Of a stretch of 64,000 nt of DNA, positions 36,469-47,234 are shown one piece after another (within the stretch, counting starts at the first letter, position 1; each line of letters opens with the position of its first letter). The stretch is from the NCBI GenBank assembly GCA_011390955.1, contig JAABRM010000006.1:1-64000 (forward strand), given 5' to 3'. A program made the position numbers and the translations under genes. Source of the stretch: Oscillatoriales cyanobacterium (GTDB lineage: Bacteria > Cyanobacteriota > Cyanobacteriia > Cyanobacteriales > Laspinemataceae). A model generated the notes under the pieces. It did not search any database. It was not told the DNA's origin and saw nothing but the letters and a program-made list of their open reading frames with translations.

Positions 36469-37246
36469 CTTTCCCTGGAAACAATGTGAACTTTTGTAAA
36501 AACCATCTAGTCAGTCATCCACCCCAGAAGGCTAATTTAGCCGATTGACAATTATTTGTGATTGGCTGCGTTGAGGTTTTTATGAAAAAATGTAACAATC
36601 ATAAGCAATACTGAATCCGAGTTTTCTTGGGCGATCGTCATCAGACTTATATCGCCCTTTTAACCAAATAATAACCAAAATTTTAAGGGATTATCTTTGC
36701 CAAATCGGTTCAGTAATTAACTTTTGACTAATTATCTTAATTTTACGAGGAAAAATTTAGTTATGCAGCGATCGCCGAGACAGGGAGTCGGTGATAAATC
36801 AGGAAAAAATCGTGAGTGAACCTAGAGGTACTGTGTGATATCGATCGCTCAGTATTTTTTTTGGGGTTGCCATAAATTTCCTCGCTTACCTAATGCTTTT
36901 TAAGCAATTTTGAGGAAAAGATGATTGTTCGAGCGAAAGCCTCTATATTTTTACAGATTGCTAAATAAAATATTCATAAAATTATCACATAAAATGTTTA
37001 TGGCTCAGTGTTTTCCCCGGATGAGCCATCACTGGATATCAACCACACCTGAATCGACATTCTCGGTATGCCCCTACGTGGCGTAATTTTTATCCTTACC
37101 ATCCGTAAAATTGCGTAAATTTTCCGTAATCCACGGTCAAGCACTGACACATCACTTCTATTTATCACTTCTATTTAATAGAGGCATTAATAGAGGCAAT
37201 CGATCGATTGCCCCTATCAACCAATGAGTCAGGCGATCGCGTCCGC
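36469..37246. other. Gap of 778 bp between response regulator and kinase
   Basis: No frame with coding character is present on either strand. It contains HIP1 words and a pair of CACTTCTATTTA direct repeats near 37150. The length suggests separate promoters for the regulator and the kinase. Confidence 0.5.
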
Positions 37247-38857
37247 CTAGGATAAAGTAAAATAAAAAGTAGCCCCTTGATTGGCGGCACTTTCCGCCCA
37301 AACTTGCCCGCCATGTTTGTGGATAATCCGCTTCACCGTGGCTAGTCCGATACCAGTACCGGGAAATTCCTCCTCAGAATGGAGTCGCTGAAAAGCACCA
37401 AATAATTTGTTGGCAGATGTCATATCAAATCCGGCGCCGTTATCTTGAACAAAATAGGCTAATTTTCCATGAGAATTTTCGATCGCGCCAAAAGAAATTT
37501 CTGCTGTCGGTTGTCGGCAAGTGTACTTCCAAGCATTATTCAGTAAATTTTCCAGGACAATTCGCAACAGTCGCTTATCCCCAATGGCGATCGGGAGCGG
37601 AGTGCTGGTAAATTTAACATTTCTTTCCGGGGCATTTTGGTATAGGTCGGCCATAATTTCTGAAGCGATCGCACTTAAATCCACTTGAGTCCGCTGCATC
37701 TGACTCCGGGTGAGTCGGGAAAGACTCAACAGATCGTCAATCAATTCTGCCATCCGCAAGCTATTCGCTCTAATCCGATTTAAATAATGTTTTGCCCGGT
37801 CATCTAATCGATCTTCATAAAACATTAATAAAGCCTTACTAAATCCATCAATACCGCGCAGAGGAGCCCGCAAATCGTGAGAAACCGAATAGGAAAAAGC
37901 TTCGAGTTCGCGATTAGTCGCTTCCAGTTGGGCCGTGCGTTCTTGAACCCGCTGTTCTAACTCCTGGTTCATATCGCGAATTTTTTGTTCCGTTTGCTTG
38001 CGTTCGGTAATGTCCCAAAACATAGAAACTCCGCCAATAATCGTGCCATCGAAATTGCGAATCGGGGCGGAACTCATCAGCAGGGTTCCGGGAGTTCGAT
38101 CCTCATATTCAATGACAATTTCCTCGGCTTTGATCGCTTCTCCCGTGGTAATAGAACGGATAATCGGCCATTCTTGCGGTTGATACAAACTTCCATCTGG
38201 ATGAAAACCCCGCCACTGAGAATAGTCTTCAATGTTTGTGGTATCTAAAAAAAGATTGCCAGAAAAAAGAGTGCCAGAAATTTGTTTGGCTTGTTGGTTG
38301 CGCCAAATCAGCCGCCCCGAAGGGGCTTCCGCAACGATCGCCCCCACGGGCATATATCGCAAAATCGCTTCGAGGAGCGATCGCTCTTGGGCTAATAATG
38401 ATTTAGATTCTGGAGTAACTATCCCTGGGAATTTTCCGGGGGCAGGGGTTAATTTTTCTATGGGCAAACAGGTAGTTTGAATGATTAATCCACCAATTTC
38501 CCCCGTGCGATCGTACCAAGGACAAACTTGCCAAATTACCGAATGAATGCTGCCATCAGCTTTCACCCATTCGGCAACTTCACTGGTTAAAGTTTCCCCA
38601 GCTAAACATTGTTCTTTAATCGCCACCCAATTGGGCGGCAGCAAAATTGGTAATTGCTCGTAAACTTGACTGATAATTTCGTCATGTTCTAGGTTATAAT
38701 CCTTGAGCCAAAGCTGAGTAACTGCCAAAATCTTGCCTTCACAGTTTACCCAAGCGATCGCGGCTGGGATAGAGGACAAAAATTGTTGGTATGGTAGAAA
38801 CTGCTGTGGTTCTCTTGGGTAATTTTGCTCTGAATATCGCTCTGCTTTCGCCATCAT
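37247..38857 (-). CDS. PAS-domain sensor histidine kinase
   Basis: About 536 residues: two PAS domains (25-130; 175-290, with YQPQEWPIIRSITTGE and the PAC-like end FDGTIIGGVSMFWDITERKQ), a coiled coil, then HisKA with the phospho-His in FSYSVSHDLRAPLRGIDGFS and HATPase with N-box LLNNAWKY, G1 DNGAGF and G2 GTGIGL. The SHDLRAPL form is that of bacteriophytochrome-type kinases. No membrane segment is present. The start at 38857 (MMAKAERYSEQ) is preferred to 38875. It lies between an orphan binding protein and a response regulator, all on the same strand. Confidence 0.9.
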   Translation of the reverse strand: MMAKAERYSEQNYPREPQQFLPYQQFLSSIPAAIAWVNCEGKILAVTQLWLKDYNLEHDEIISQVYEQLPILLPPNWVAIKEQCLAGETLTSEVAEWVKADGSIHSVIWQVCPWYDRTGEIGGLIIQTTCLPIEKLTPAPGKFPGIVTPESKSLLAQERSLLEAILRYMPVGAIVAEAPSGRLIWRNQQAKQISGTLFSGNLFLDTTNIEDYSQWRGFHPDGSLYQPQEWPIIRSITTGEAIKAEEIVIEYEDRTPGTLLMSSAPIRNFDGTIIGGVSMFWDITERKQTEQKIRDMNQELEQRVQERTAQLEATNRELEAFSYSVSHDLRAPLRGIDGFSKALLMFYEDRLDDRAKHYLNRIRANSLRMAELIDDLLSLSRLTRSQMQRTQVDLSAIASEIMADLYQNAPERNVKFTSTPLPIAIGDKRLLRIVLENLLNNAWKYTCRQPTAEISFGAIENSHGKLAYFVQDNGAGFDMTSANKLFGAFQRLHSEEEFPGTGIGLATVKRIIHKHGGQVWAESAANQGATFYFTLS

Positions 38858-38914
38858 AGAGAAAAAAATAAACAATAAAAAAGGAAAAATAAACCATGAT
38901 AATTACCACGGTCA

Positions 38915-40189
38915 TTACATTTTATATTTCCCCCCTTTTTGCGGATTAGACCAATCACAACCATAATTTTTTGTTTCGGGAATAAATTGATTCCACGGAC
39001 TTGGCAACACGGGTTTTTCTGTGGCATAAATAATCTCAAATAAGCCATCATCTCTCACCCGACCAATTCGCACAGTTTTGGACAAGTGATGATTATTTTC
39101 CAACCTCACCATACCTTCAGGAGCACTTAATGTTTGACCCAAGGCAGCCGCTCTAACTGCGGTTACATTACTAGGATTTCCGGCTGTTTCCACTGCTTGT
39201 TTCCACAAATAAACCATAATATAAGCGGATTGCATGGGATCGTTAACTACTCGATCTGACCCATACTTGGCTTGAAACTTTTGCACAAAGTTTTGATTTT
39301 CTGAACTATTTATAGTTTGAAAATAGTTCCAAGCAGCATAGTGTCCGGTGAGATATTGCGGCCCGATCGCTTTGATTTCCGTTTCGCCAATACTCACGGA
39401 CATCGTGGGATATTTATCCGGGGTTAACCCAGCATTTTTCAGGGCTTGAAAAAAGGCGACATTACTATCTCCATTCAGAGAGTTAAAAATTACCCCGCCA
39501 TCAGGCAGGGCTAGTTTAATTTTGTCAATGATTGATGTCACTTCGGTGCTACCCAGGAGCAGGTACTCTTCCCCGACGGTTTCCCCCCCTGCCACCGCTA
39601 ACTGTGCTTTAATAATTTGATTCGCGGTTTGGGGAAAAATATAATCGGAACCCACTAAGAAAAATTTTTTACCTTTATTTTTGAGTAACCAGTCAACAGC
39701 GGGTTCAATTTGTTGATTCGGGGCAGCGCCGGTATAAAATATATTTTGAGAACATTCTTGTCCTTCATATTGTACCGGATACCACAGGAGATGATTTGTT
39801 TCCTCAAAAATTGGCAAAACGGCTTTACGACTGGCAGAAGTCCAACAGCCAAAGACCGTGACCACTCGATCTTGAGCAATCAATTTGCGGGCTTTGGCCG
39901 CGAAAGTAGGCCAGTCCGAGGCTCCGTCTTCTATAATGGGTTCGATTTGTTTACCCAGGACTCCCCCCGTTGCATTGATTTCCGCGATCGCCAGTTGTTC
40001 CGCATCTACAACACTTTTTTCACTAATGGCCATTGTGCCCGTTAGAGAATGAAGGATCCCGACTTGAATGGTCTGTTTAGAATCACCAACCTTTGATGAG
40101 CGACTCTCGCAACCTTTTAATAAGAAGCTGCTGGATAGGGATGCTGATGCGTACAAAATAAATTTGCGGCGATTTAATTGGCTATTCAT
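38915..40189 (-). CDS. Urea/amide-type ABC transporter substrate-binding lipoprotein (UrtA-like)
   Basis: The N-terminus [22 protein letters not shown] has a twin-arginine-like start and a lipobox with Cys27. The mature part ([76 protein letters not shown]) follows the UrtA/FmdD pattern. There are no urtBCDE transporter genes nearby; a PAS histidine kinase follows 57 bp downstream. It may deliver urea or a short amide, or act as a periplasmic sensor for that kinase; the latter is inference. The length of 424 residues is normal. Confidence 0.85.
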   Translation of the reverse strand: MNSQLNRRKFILYASASLSSSFLLKGCESRSSKVGDSKQTIQVGILHSLTGTMAISEKSVVDAEQLAIAEINATGGVLGKQIEPIIEDGASDWPTFAAKARKLIAQDRVVTVFGCWTSASRKAVLPIFEETNHLLWYPVQYEGQECSQNIFYTGAAPNQQIEPAVDWLLKNKGKKFFLVGSDYIFPQTANQIIKAQLAVAGGETVGEEYLLLGSTEVTSIIDKIKLALPDGGVIFNSLNGDSNVAFFQALKNAGLTPDKYPTMSVSIGETEIKAIGPQYLTGHYAAWNYFQTINSSENQNFVQKFQAKYGSDRVVNDPMQSAYIMVYLWKQAVETAGNPSNVTAVRAAALGQTLSAPEGMVRLENNHHLSKTVRIGRVRDDGLFEIIYATEKPVLPSPWNQFIPETKNYGCDWSNPQKGGKYKM

Positions 40190-40512
40190 GCTAATTTTGT
40201 CCTCAATACCTTTTTTGCTTGACTTTAACCATACTTATAGATGAGACAGCTATTTCTTTTAAAAATCACCCCCAAAATCAGGCGTTGGTTAGACTATTTT
40301 ATATCTCAGTTATTTGAGTTATTGTGGTAAACTATTGTAAAGGAGTTCTAGTCACAGAAGAATAAAGTTAATTTTGACAACGCATATCTAAAAAATCGAC
40401 AAATTTATATATAATTAAGGTTAAGATTAAGGTTAACAGTTTCAGTGCGACCTGTGAATAATCATAAAATAATTTGTCGCAATGATGATGAGGGAAAGAT
40501 TCTCCAAAAATT
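40190..40512. promoter_or_regulatory. Divergent promoter region
   Basis: 323 bp separate the divergent UrtA-like and hybrid-kinase genes. The sequence is AT-rich, with a run of 'AAGGTTAAGATTAAGGTTAA' near 40417. No ribosome site stands out beyond GAGGGAAAG ahead of the kinase start at 40513. Individual promoters cannot be named. Confidence 0.4.
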
Positions 40513-42531
40513 ATGGCTAAAATCCTAGTGATTGATGATGATATTACAGTCCAATTAGTGTTGGTGCACTTACTGGAAAGGGAAGGACATCAAGTCAGCA
40601 CCGCAACCGATGGACAAACGGGACTGGAAGTGGCCAAGCAACAGCACCCGGACGCGATCGTTTGTGATTGGATGATGCCCGGTCTTGACGGTCTAGAAGT
40701 CTGCCGTCAAGTGAATGCGGATCCCGATTTGGCCACAGCCTTTTTTATTTTACTGACAGCGCGGGAAGATGTGGACGATCGCGTCAAAGGTTTAGATGCG
40801 GGGGCTGATGAGTTTCTCTCGAAACCCATTGAGGCAGAAGAATTATTAGCCCGAATGCGAGCCGGTTTGCGATCGCGTCGGTTAACCCAGCAAATGGCCC
40901 ACACCAATCAGTATTTAGCGGCCTTAGTGGAAGTGCAAAATTTGTTATTGGCCTGTAATGGTCACTGTATTTTATACAACCAAGCGATCGCCACTTTGGG
41001 AAAAATCGTCGGCGCCAGTCAAGTTTATGTTTGTCGCTGGTATTCCGACTCAGACGGTAGCCGGAAAACCTTACTACAAGGGGAATGGCGTGAAAATCAG
41101 GAAAATCTCTCTACAGACCCACCAGAGCGTGATTCCGTCTTATCGCCCCTCAAAACTCAACTTTTCCCTAACTGGCTAGAAATGTTAGAACAAGGCCAAA
41201 TTATTACGGATAAAGTGGCTGACTTGCCTCTCTCCGAGCAAGATGCTTTGGCGGCTTTGGGGATTTCGGCAATATTAATTTTACCTTTAATTGTAGATGC
41301 TCAACTATTTGGCTGGATTGGGTTTGAATTTAAACATCAAAATTACTCATTGAGTTCCTCAGAAATGGAGATTTTGCGAGCCGCTGCCGCCGCATTTTCC
41401 CTGCATTTCGATCGCTGGCTGACCGAGGAAGAACTCCGCAAAAGTGAGGCGCATTATCGCGCCATTGTGGAAGACCAAACCGAACTGATTTGTCGGTTCA
41501 ACCCTGATGGCAAACTGACTTTTGTCAATGAGGCTTATTGCCGTTATTTTGGCATTAACCGTGCCGAAGCCTTGAATAATTCTCTCGTCCCATTCATTCC
41601 TGACTTGGAGCGAGATATTATCCAATATCCCGTGATGATTCACGAAAGCCAGATCGTCTTAAAAAATGGCAAAATTCGCTGGTTACAGTGGAGCGATCGG
41701 GCTATTTTTGACGACCAAAAAATATTACTAGGTTTTCAAGCGGTTGCTCAAGACATCACCGAGCGCAAACGAGCGGAAGAAGAAACCCTCAAAGCTCTGC
41801 ACAAAGAAAAAGAACTTTCAGAACTGAGAAGTCGCTTTGTTTCAATGGTTTCCCATGAATTCAGAAATCCCTTAACCTCGATTCTTTCGGCGGCAGACTT
41901 ATTAGAATATTACCTAGAAACGGCCAGCACCGAAAAAAAGCTCCAATATATTGAGCGGATTCAAAGTGCTTCAAATACCATGAACGAATTATTAGAAGAT
42001 GTCTTAGTGATTGGTCGGCACGAAGCTAATAAAGTCATGTTTAATCCCACCGATATCGATCTAGTTGAGTTCTGCGAAAAAATAATTAAAGAAATTGAAT
42101 TTAGTTTCAATAAAACAAATCAAATTATTTTCGATCTTAAGGAAATCAGCCTACCAGATGAAAATCCCTTAAAGCTTAATAATTATATCGGCTTTTTTGA
42201 TGAAAAGTTATTACGGCAAATATTAGTAAATTTACTCTCAAATGCGATTAAATATTCGCCAAGTAATGGCTTAATTTATCTGGAGTTTATCTGGAAATTT
42301 ACCGAAGTAGTTTTTCTCATTAAAGATAATGGAATTGGCATTCCATCTGACGATCTACCTCACCTTTTTGAATCATTCCATCGCTGTCAAAATGTTGGCA
42401 TTATCTCTGGCACTGGACTAGGTTTGACCATTGTGAAACGCAGTGTGGAAATGCACGGAGGCCATATTTCTGTGGAAAGTGAAATTGGCGTTGGGACTAC
42501 GTTTACTGTGACTCTACCATTGCAGTTATAA
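40513..42531 (+). CDS. Hybrid sensor kinase: REC-GAF-PAS-HisKA-HATPase
   Basis: In 672 residues: a receiver domain (1-120; DDD acid cluster, D in IVCDWMMPGLDG, K in EFLSKPIE), a GAF domain (about 135-295), a PAS domain (310-420, ending VAQDITERKR), HisKA with phospho-His in FVSMVSHEFRNPLTSILSAA, and HATPase with NLLSNAIKYSP, DNGIGIP and GTGLGLTIVKR. The receiver at the front means it is itself switched by another kinase. It faces away from the UrtA-kinase-regulator operon across a shared promoter region, suggesting related control. Confidence 0.92.
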   Translation: MAKILVIDDDITVQLVLVHLLEREGHQVSTATDGQTGLEVAKQQHPDAIVCDWMMPGLDGLEVCRQVNADPDLATAFFILLTAREDVDDRVKGLDAGADEFLSKPIEAEELLARMRAGLRSRRLTQQMAHTNQYLAALVEVQNLLLACNGHCILYNQAIATLGKIVGASQVYVCRWYSDSDGSRKTLLQGEWRENQENLSTDPPERDSVLSPLKTQLFPNWLEMLEQGQIITDKVADLPLSEQDALAALGISAILILPLIVDAQLFGWIGFEFKHQNYSLSSSEMEILRAAAAAFSLHFDRWLTEEELRKSEAHYRAIVEDQTELICRFNPDGKLTFVNEAYCRYFGINRAEALNNSLVPFIPDLERDIIQYPVMIHESQIVLKNGKIRWLQWSDRAIFDDQKILLGFQAVAQDITERKRAEEETLKALHKEKELSELRSRFVSMVSHEFRNPLTSILSAADLLEYYLETASTEKKLQYIERIQSASNTMNELLEDVLVIGRHEANKVMFNPTDIDLVEFCEKIIKEIEFSFNKTNQIIFDLKEISLPDENPLKLNNYIGFFDEKLLRQILVNLLSNAIKYSPSNGLIYLEFIWKFTEVVFLIKDNGIGIPSDDLPHLFESFHRCQNVGIISGTGLGLTIVKRSVEMHGGHISVESEIGVGTTFTVTLPLQL

Positions 42532-43011
42532 CTGGAAGAAAATACCAGTCCTTAACCTTGGAGAAATGAGATGAAACTATGACAAAAAACATGGTAATTG
42601 TTTTTCGTATATTATAGGAACCGTCGCTATTTTTTCCGTTTTTTTTTCATTGTATTGCTTAGAGTTAACACAATACATTGAACCGCACATTAAACCGCGA
42701 TCGCCCCTGGATTTTGGCGCAAAGCCAGTAACGATATCGGCAATTCGTCTCAAACATATAAAATTATGCGGAATTATCTCCTCTGATTATCCTAAAATAT
42801 TTCTAATTATGGAAATATTTGGGGCATTTCCACCTGCTTTGGGATAGTTAATACCAAATCCGCTTTTCATTACGGGCGGGGAAAGAAACTTGCCCCGAAA
42901 ATCCCCTAAAATGCTGATGGATTCCCGCTTATAGCGGGAATCCAAGGATTTACGTCGGGGAACGAAAAGTGCAATTAATTATGTTCACCTACTTATTTGA
43001 AATGACCATGA
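42532..43011. other. Gap of 480 bp with a MITE remnant
   Basis: 42923-42996 holds GGATTCCCGCTTATAGCGGG AATCC then GTGCAATTAATTATGTTCAC CTACTTA, which is one half of the TAAGTAGGTG MITE. A short frame at 42650-42847 shows no coding features and is not called. Confidence 0.6.
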
Positions 43012-44604
43012 CTAATTAAACTCATAGACTGGCGATGGTAAATGACTTGTCACGGCTTGAAGAGTTAAAGGATCAAAACCCAACTGCTGAGTAATTCTTT
43101 CCCTGGCTAAAATACGATATTCCCAGAAATGCTCTCCGGCACCACATAATCCTAAATAGATATTCAGCAATTGAGGCTTTTGCTGGAGAATTTGCCAGAG
43201 TTGTTGCCAAAACTGACTGCGAATTTCTGGGCTTTGCCAACCTTGTCGCCATAGTAATCGCGCCATGAATACCAGTAATTTACGTTTAGGAATATACATG
43301 GGTTGGTGTAGCAGAGGATTGGTTTTGATTTTAAGACATTGTTCAAAACAACGTTTTAAATAGTTTTGCGGATCGTATAATGTCCAAATTGCTTCAATAT
43401 ACTCGTGAGCAATCTCAGCAAGGGGACGAGTGGGTTTAAAATTCATCAGGGTATTTTGATCCCCAAATTCTTCTCCTCCTGTTCCTTCTAGGAGGCGTTG
43501 TTCTTTTTTGAGGCGTTGCCACAAGGCAGTATTGGGTATCGCTTGTAAAATCCCTAGCATTGGTTGGGGAATATTGGTGGCTTCGACAAAGGCTTGAATG
43601 CGATCGCCCGCATCCTTGCGTTCGCCATCAAAACCCAGGATAAATCCGGCATAAATGAGTAAACCTGCGTCATTAATAATTTGACAGGCATCGACGAGAG
43701 AATGACGAGTATTTTGAAACTTCAGCGTGAGTTCTAAGCTATCCCGATCCGGTGTTTCAATCCCCAGAAATACCGCATAGAAACCCGCTTTGACCATTAA
43801 ATCAAGCAATTCAGTATCTTCTGATAAATTCACAGAAGCTTCTGTCATAAAAGTGAAAGGATAATGCCGTTCTTCCATCCAGGGAATTAACTCCCTTAAT
43901 AATCGTTTGACATTACGAGTATTCCCGATAAAATTATCATCAACTATGAAAACTGAACCGCGCCAACCTAAATCATAGAGAATTTGTAATTCGGCTAAGG
44001 TTTGACTAGGGTCTTTGGTTCGTGATTTGCGTCCGTAAAGGTTGGTAATATCGCAAAATTCACATTGAAAGGGACAACCCCGCGAAAATTGAACTGCCAT
44101 CATTAGGTAATCTTCTCGTTTCAGCAGATCGAAACGAGGTGGAGGGCTTTGGCTTATATCAGGTTTTTCTGAAGCCCGAAAAATTCCTTGTTCTTGACCG
44201 GAATTAATGGCATCAAGGAATTGGGAAATGGTAATCTCTCCTTCATCTAAAATCAAATAATTCGCACCTGCTGCCAGTGCCGGATCGGGAAGTGAAGTAG
44301 GATAAGGCCCACCCACAGCAACCTTTTTGCCTAGTTGCACTGCTTTTTTTATTTGAGCGAGAAAATCGTCTTTCTGGGCTAACATTGCCGAAAGAATCAC
44401 TAAATCACACCATTCCCAGTCTCGATCGGTTTCGGCTTGAACATTGCGATCGCAAAACCGGATTTCCCAGTCTTGGGGTAATAAAGCGGCAACAGTAATA
44501 ATGCCTAACGGGGGAATTGATGCTTTGAGTCCTAGCATTTTCATAAATGCATGATAAGACCAAAAAGTTTTAGGAAAAAGAGGATAAAGCAATAAAGCTT
44601 TCAT
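43012..44604 (-). CDS. B12-binding radical SAM protein
   Basis: 530 residues: an N-terminal cobalamin-binding-like domain (IPPLGIITVAALLP, VAVGGPYPTSLP), then the radical SAM domain with cluster motif CPFQCEFC (CxxxCxxC), IFVDDNFIGNTRNVKRLL-like segment and MTEASVNLSED. The C-terminal DUF4070-type region covers about 140 residues. Related enzymes methylate or rearrange lipids and tetrapyrroles, for example hopanoid modification, but the substrate here cannot be told. It stands alone, far from other genes. Confidence 0.88.
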   Translation of the reverse strand: MKALLLYPLFPKTFWSYHAFMKMLGLKASIPPLGIITVAALLPQDWEIRFCDRNVQAETDRDWEWCDLVILSAMLAQKDDFLAQIKKAVQLGKKVAVGGPYPTSLPDPALAAGANYLILDEGEITISQFLDAINSGQEQGIFRASEKPDISQSPPPRFDLLKREDYLMMAVQFSRGCPFQCEFCDITNLYGRKSRTKDPSQTLAELQILYDLGWRGSVFIVDDNFIGNTRNVKRLLRELIPWMEERHYPFTFMTEASVNLSEDTELLDLMVKAGFYAVFLGIETPDRDSLELTLKFQNTRHSLVDACQIINDAGLLIYAGFILGFDGERKDAGDRIQAFVEATNIPQPMLGILQAIPNTALWQRLKKEQRLLEGTGGEEFGDQNTLMNFKPTRPLAEIAHEYIEAIWTLYDPQNYLKRCFEQCLKIKTNPLLHQPMYIPKRKLLVFMARLLWRQGWQSPEIRSQFWQQLWQILQQKPQLLNIYLGLCGAGEHFWEYRILARERITQQLGFDPLTLQAVTSHLPSPVYEFN

Positions 44605-45473
44605 ACAAAATTGATTTTAATTAAAAACTGAATAGCTTATTTTAGCAATCCATTTTATGTTTGCCCACATTTCTGATAAAAAATTATTTTTATTTAATAT
44701 TATTTAATTCAATCCCCTAAAAAAGGCAATTTTTGGGCGATAAAAGTTGTTTATTCGCGATCCCTAATGTTTTATTTAAACAACCAACAGATATTTAAAT
44801 GAATTTAACTCAAAAAAAACTAGACAATAAAAAATTTTATTTAATCAACCTAATTATTTTTGGTTTGTTTACCTCTAAGTTTTAAACAAATTCAACTTAT
44901 CCAAAAAATAATGAATTTATGCTTAAGCTTTCTCACCTTAACATGAGAATAAACAATGATTTATGGTAAAGAACATATTGTTTTAGCTTTTTTTCAAAAA
45001 ATAATCGGATACTTATTGTTTGATGATTTCCTGGCGGTTGAGGCAGGTAATTTCAGGATACATCTAATAAAAATATTTTTTTTGCCTTATATATATCTTT
45101 TAAAAACGTTGATTTATGGCGATCGCTATAAAAAAATAATTTGACGATGGGATTAATCAATCAAAATCCTCTGGACTTCTTTCCTATCCTGGGGAATATC
45201 TCTAACTCATTTTAAAATAAGCCAACCGAAAACTTAAACATTTTTTAAGAAAGTTTAAGTTTTTATAACGGTGAGAGCGGATCGTTAACCCCGGAAAAGT
45301 TTTTTTGGCAATCCTCAATAGACATATCTGCTGCTTCCTCTGTGCATATACAGATCCCAGGATAAAAAAGAAAAGCATAAACGATTCTCTGGGAAAATCC
45401 GCAGGCGCGATCGCGATCGCGCCACTAAAGCGATATATTGAACAGAGGAGACGATCGCAATCATCTTCAAACC
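44605..45473. other. AT-rich gap of 869 bp
   Basis: No gene is supported. A plus-strand frame at 44956-45144 is Ile/Phe/Leu-rich by chance. The right end carries GCGATCGCGATCGCGCC (45406-45422), a HIP1 cluster, and GAGGAG 24 bases before the next start. Confidence 0.5.
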
Positions 45474-47093
45474 ATGACACAAAAAGATCCGTTTTACTTG
45501 GCGCTGGCATTTACCCTAAAATGGGAAGGGGGTCAGGGACATTCCCAGGATCTAGCTGGGGTGGTGAATCGAGGCATTAGTCAAAATACTTACGATACTT
45601 ATCGCCAAGGGAAAGGCTTATCTTTGGCATCGGTGAGTGAGATTACTGAGGCAGAAGTTGAACAAGTTTATCGAGAATTATTTTGGCAACGTTGCCACGC
45701 AGAATTAATGTGTCTGCCGTTGGCGATCGCTCACTTCGATACCGCCGTCAATTTTAGCGTTCGGGGTAGCATTGAATTTTTGCAAGAAACCCTCGGTGTG
45801 GCAATCAATGGTAATTTTGGGTCAGCCACCGAAAGCGCACTGGCTCAAAATAATAATCTGGCAACGGCGAAGCGCTATTGTGAAAATCGGATAGCTTATC
45901 GTTACCAGCGGGTTGAGAAAAGTCCCTCGCAGCAAATATTTCTGGAAGGATGGCTGAAACGCGATCGCGACCTATTGCAGTATATTAGTCAGCAGGAAAA
46001 TTCTCAACAAGATAGTTCAAATCTGAAAACTTCTACAGAAAACACAGAAAACAAGGAAAAATCTATGAAACTAGAAGATTTTTTAGGCACCCAGAGAAAA
46101 TATGATGTAAACGCGATCGCGGCGGATAGTGAACTCACGAAACAGATTCAAACTCGCCTAATTGACTTAGGCTTACTTGCCCCCCCTGTAGACGGAATAT
46201 TTGGCCCAGTTTCCACCGGATCTCTAAAGCGGTTTCAAGAACTGATGAACTGTGGGGAACCTAACTTTTTAGGAGCGAAAACCGCCAAAGCTCTGCTCGA
46301 AGCCACTCGCGACAGTTTGGCTGCGGATGCCCCAAACCTGTACACCACCAGACCGACTGTTTTTAAATCCCGACCGATTCAATCCACTCAATTATCCGAT
46401 GCGGAAAAAGAAGCAATTTCTGATGGCAGATCCTTTAAACTGAATAACTATGAAGTCGAGCGGGATCACATCAGAATTACCCTGAGAAGTGACTCTTTTA
46501 AAGGCTCAAAAGTTTGGTACGTTTTTGGTCCCCACGCGGAAATTTTTGAAGGGAATAAACGAGTTTATCCGGTCATCAAACCCCAAACCGTCAAACTGAA
46601 TGTTCCTTACAAATCTCAACTAGATAACTACTATAATCCCACCGGGTCTTGTAATGTGACTTCCCTGGCCATGTGTATGCAGTATGTGGGCATTCCTCGG
46701 CGAGATAATATCGGCCAATATGAGGATGAACTGTATGAATATGCCTTGAATAAAGGCTACAGCCGTCACAACCCCTACGATTTGGCGCGGATTGTGCGAG
46801 ATTATGGCGGCAAGGATACTTTTAAAGAAAATGCCACTATTGAGGAAGTCAAAGACTGGTTAGCTGCCGGAAATCCAGCGGTGACTCATGGCTACTTTAC
46901 CGCCTTTGGTCATATTGTCGTCCTGGTTGGCTATACTCCTTCCGGCTTCTATGTTCACGACCCCTACGGAGAATGGTTTTCCAGCGGCTATCGCACCGAC
47001 CTACCGGGCAACTATCTCCTCTACTCCTATAACTTAATTCGCAACGTTTGTATGCCTGATGGCAGCTTCTGGGTTCACTTTATTTCTAAGTAG
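45474..47093 (+). CDS. GH108 lysozyme / peptidoglycan-binding / C39 peptidase fusion
   Basis: 539 residues from the ATG at 45474 (an earlier TTG at 45438 is less likely). Residues 1-180 are a GH108-type muramidase as in phage endolysins; the catalytic Glu is in TLKWEGGQG. A Ser/Asn/Lys linker (195-215) leads to a peptidoglycan-binding domain (220-290, IQTRLIDLGLLAPPVDGIFGP). The end (375-539) is a C39-like papain-fold peptidase with Cys in TGSCNVTSLAMCMQY and His in FGHIVVLVGY and HDPYGEW. No signal peptide is seen. It would cut both sugar and peptide parts of the wall. Confidence 0.82.
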   Translation: MTQKDPFYLALAFTLKWEGGQGHSQDLAGVVNRGISQNTYDTYRQGKGLSLASVSEITEAEVEQVYRELFWQRCHAELMCLPLAIAHFDTAVNFSVRGSIEFLQETLGVAINGNFGSATESALAQNNNLATAKRYCENRIAYRYQRVEKSPSQQIFLEGWLKRDRDLLQYISQQENSQQDSSNLKTSTENTENKEKSMKLEDFLGTQRKYDVNAIAADSELTKQIQTRLIDLGLLAPPVDGIFGPVSTGSLKRFQELMNCGEPNFLGAKTAKALLEATRDSLAADAPNLYTTRPTVFKSRPIQSTQLSDAEKEAISDGRSFKLNNYEVERDHIRITLRSDSFKGSKVWYVFGPHAEIFEGNKRVYPVIKPQTVKLNVPYKSQLDNYYNPTGSCNVTSLAMCMQYVGIPRRDNIGQYEDELYEYALNKGYSRHNPYDLARIVRDYGGKDTFKENATIEEVKDWLAAGNPAVTHGYFTAFGHIVVLVGYTPSGFYVHDPYGEWFSSGYRTDLPGNYLLYSYNLIRNVCMPDGSFWVHFISK

Positions 47094-47234
47094 GCAATCT
47101 AAGTCAGCAATCTAAGTCAGCAAACTAAGTCAGCAAAAAGAATTTTGGGCGATCGCGCTGAAATCTGATTCATCAGCGATCCTCAACGAGTATGATGACC
47201 CTAGCTAACCATTTCAGGGAAAGCAAAAACTCAG
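47094..47234. repeat. Short tandem repeat before glgA
   Basis: Three copies of AATCTAAGTCAGC (one as AAACTAAGTCAGC) in 47095-47133, then GGGCGATCGCGC. The glgA promoter and leader lie in the remainder, with 'GGGAAAGC' near 47217. Confidence 0.55.

Noticed and set aside
42650-42847. Plus-strand frame of 65 codons after the hybrid kinase
   Set aside because: Composition and position give no support; no start signal.
44956-45144. Plus-strand frame of 62 codons in an AT-rich gap
   Set aside because: Ile/Phe/Leu/Lys-rich as expected from AT-rich DNA; no recognisable feature.
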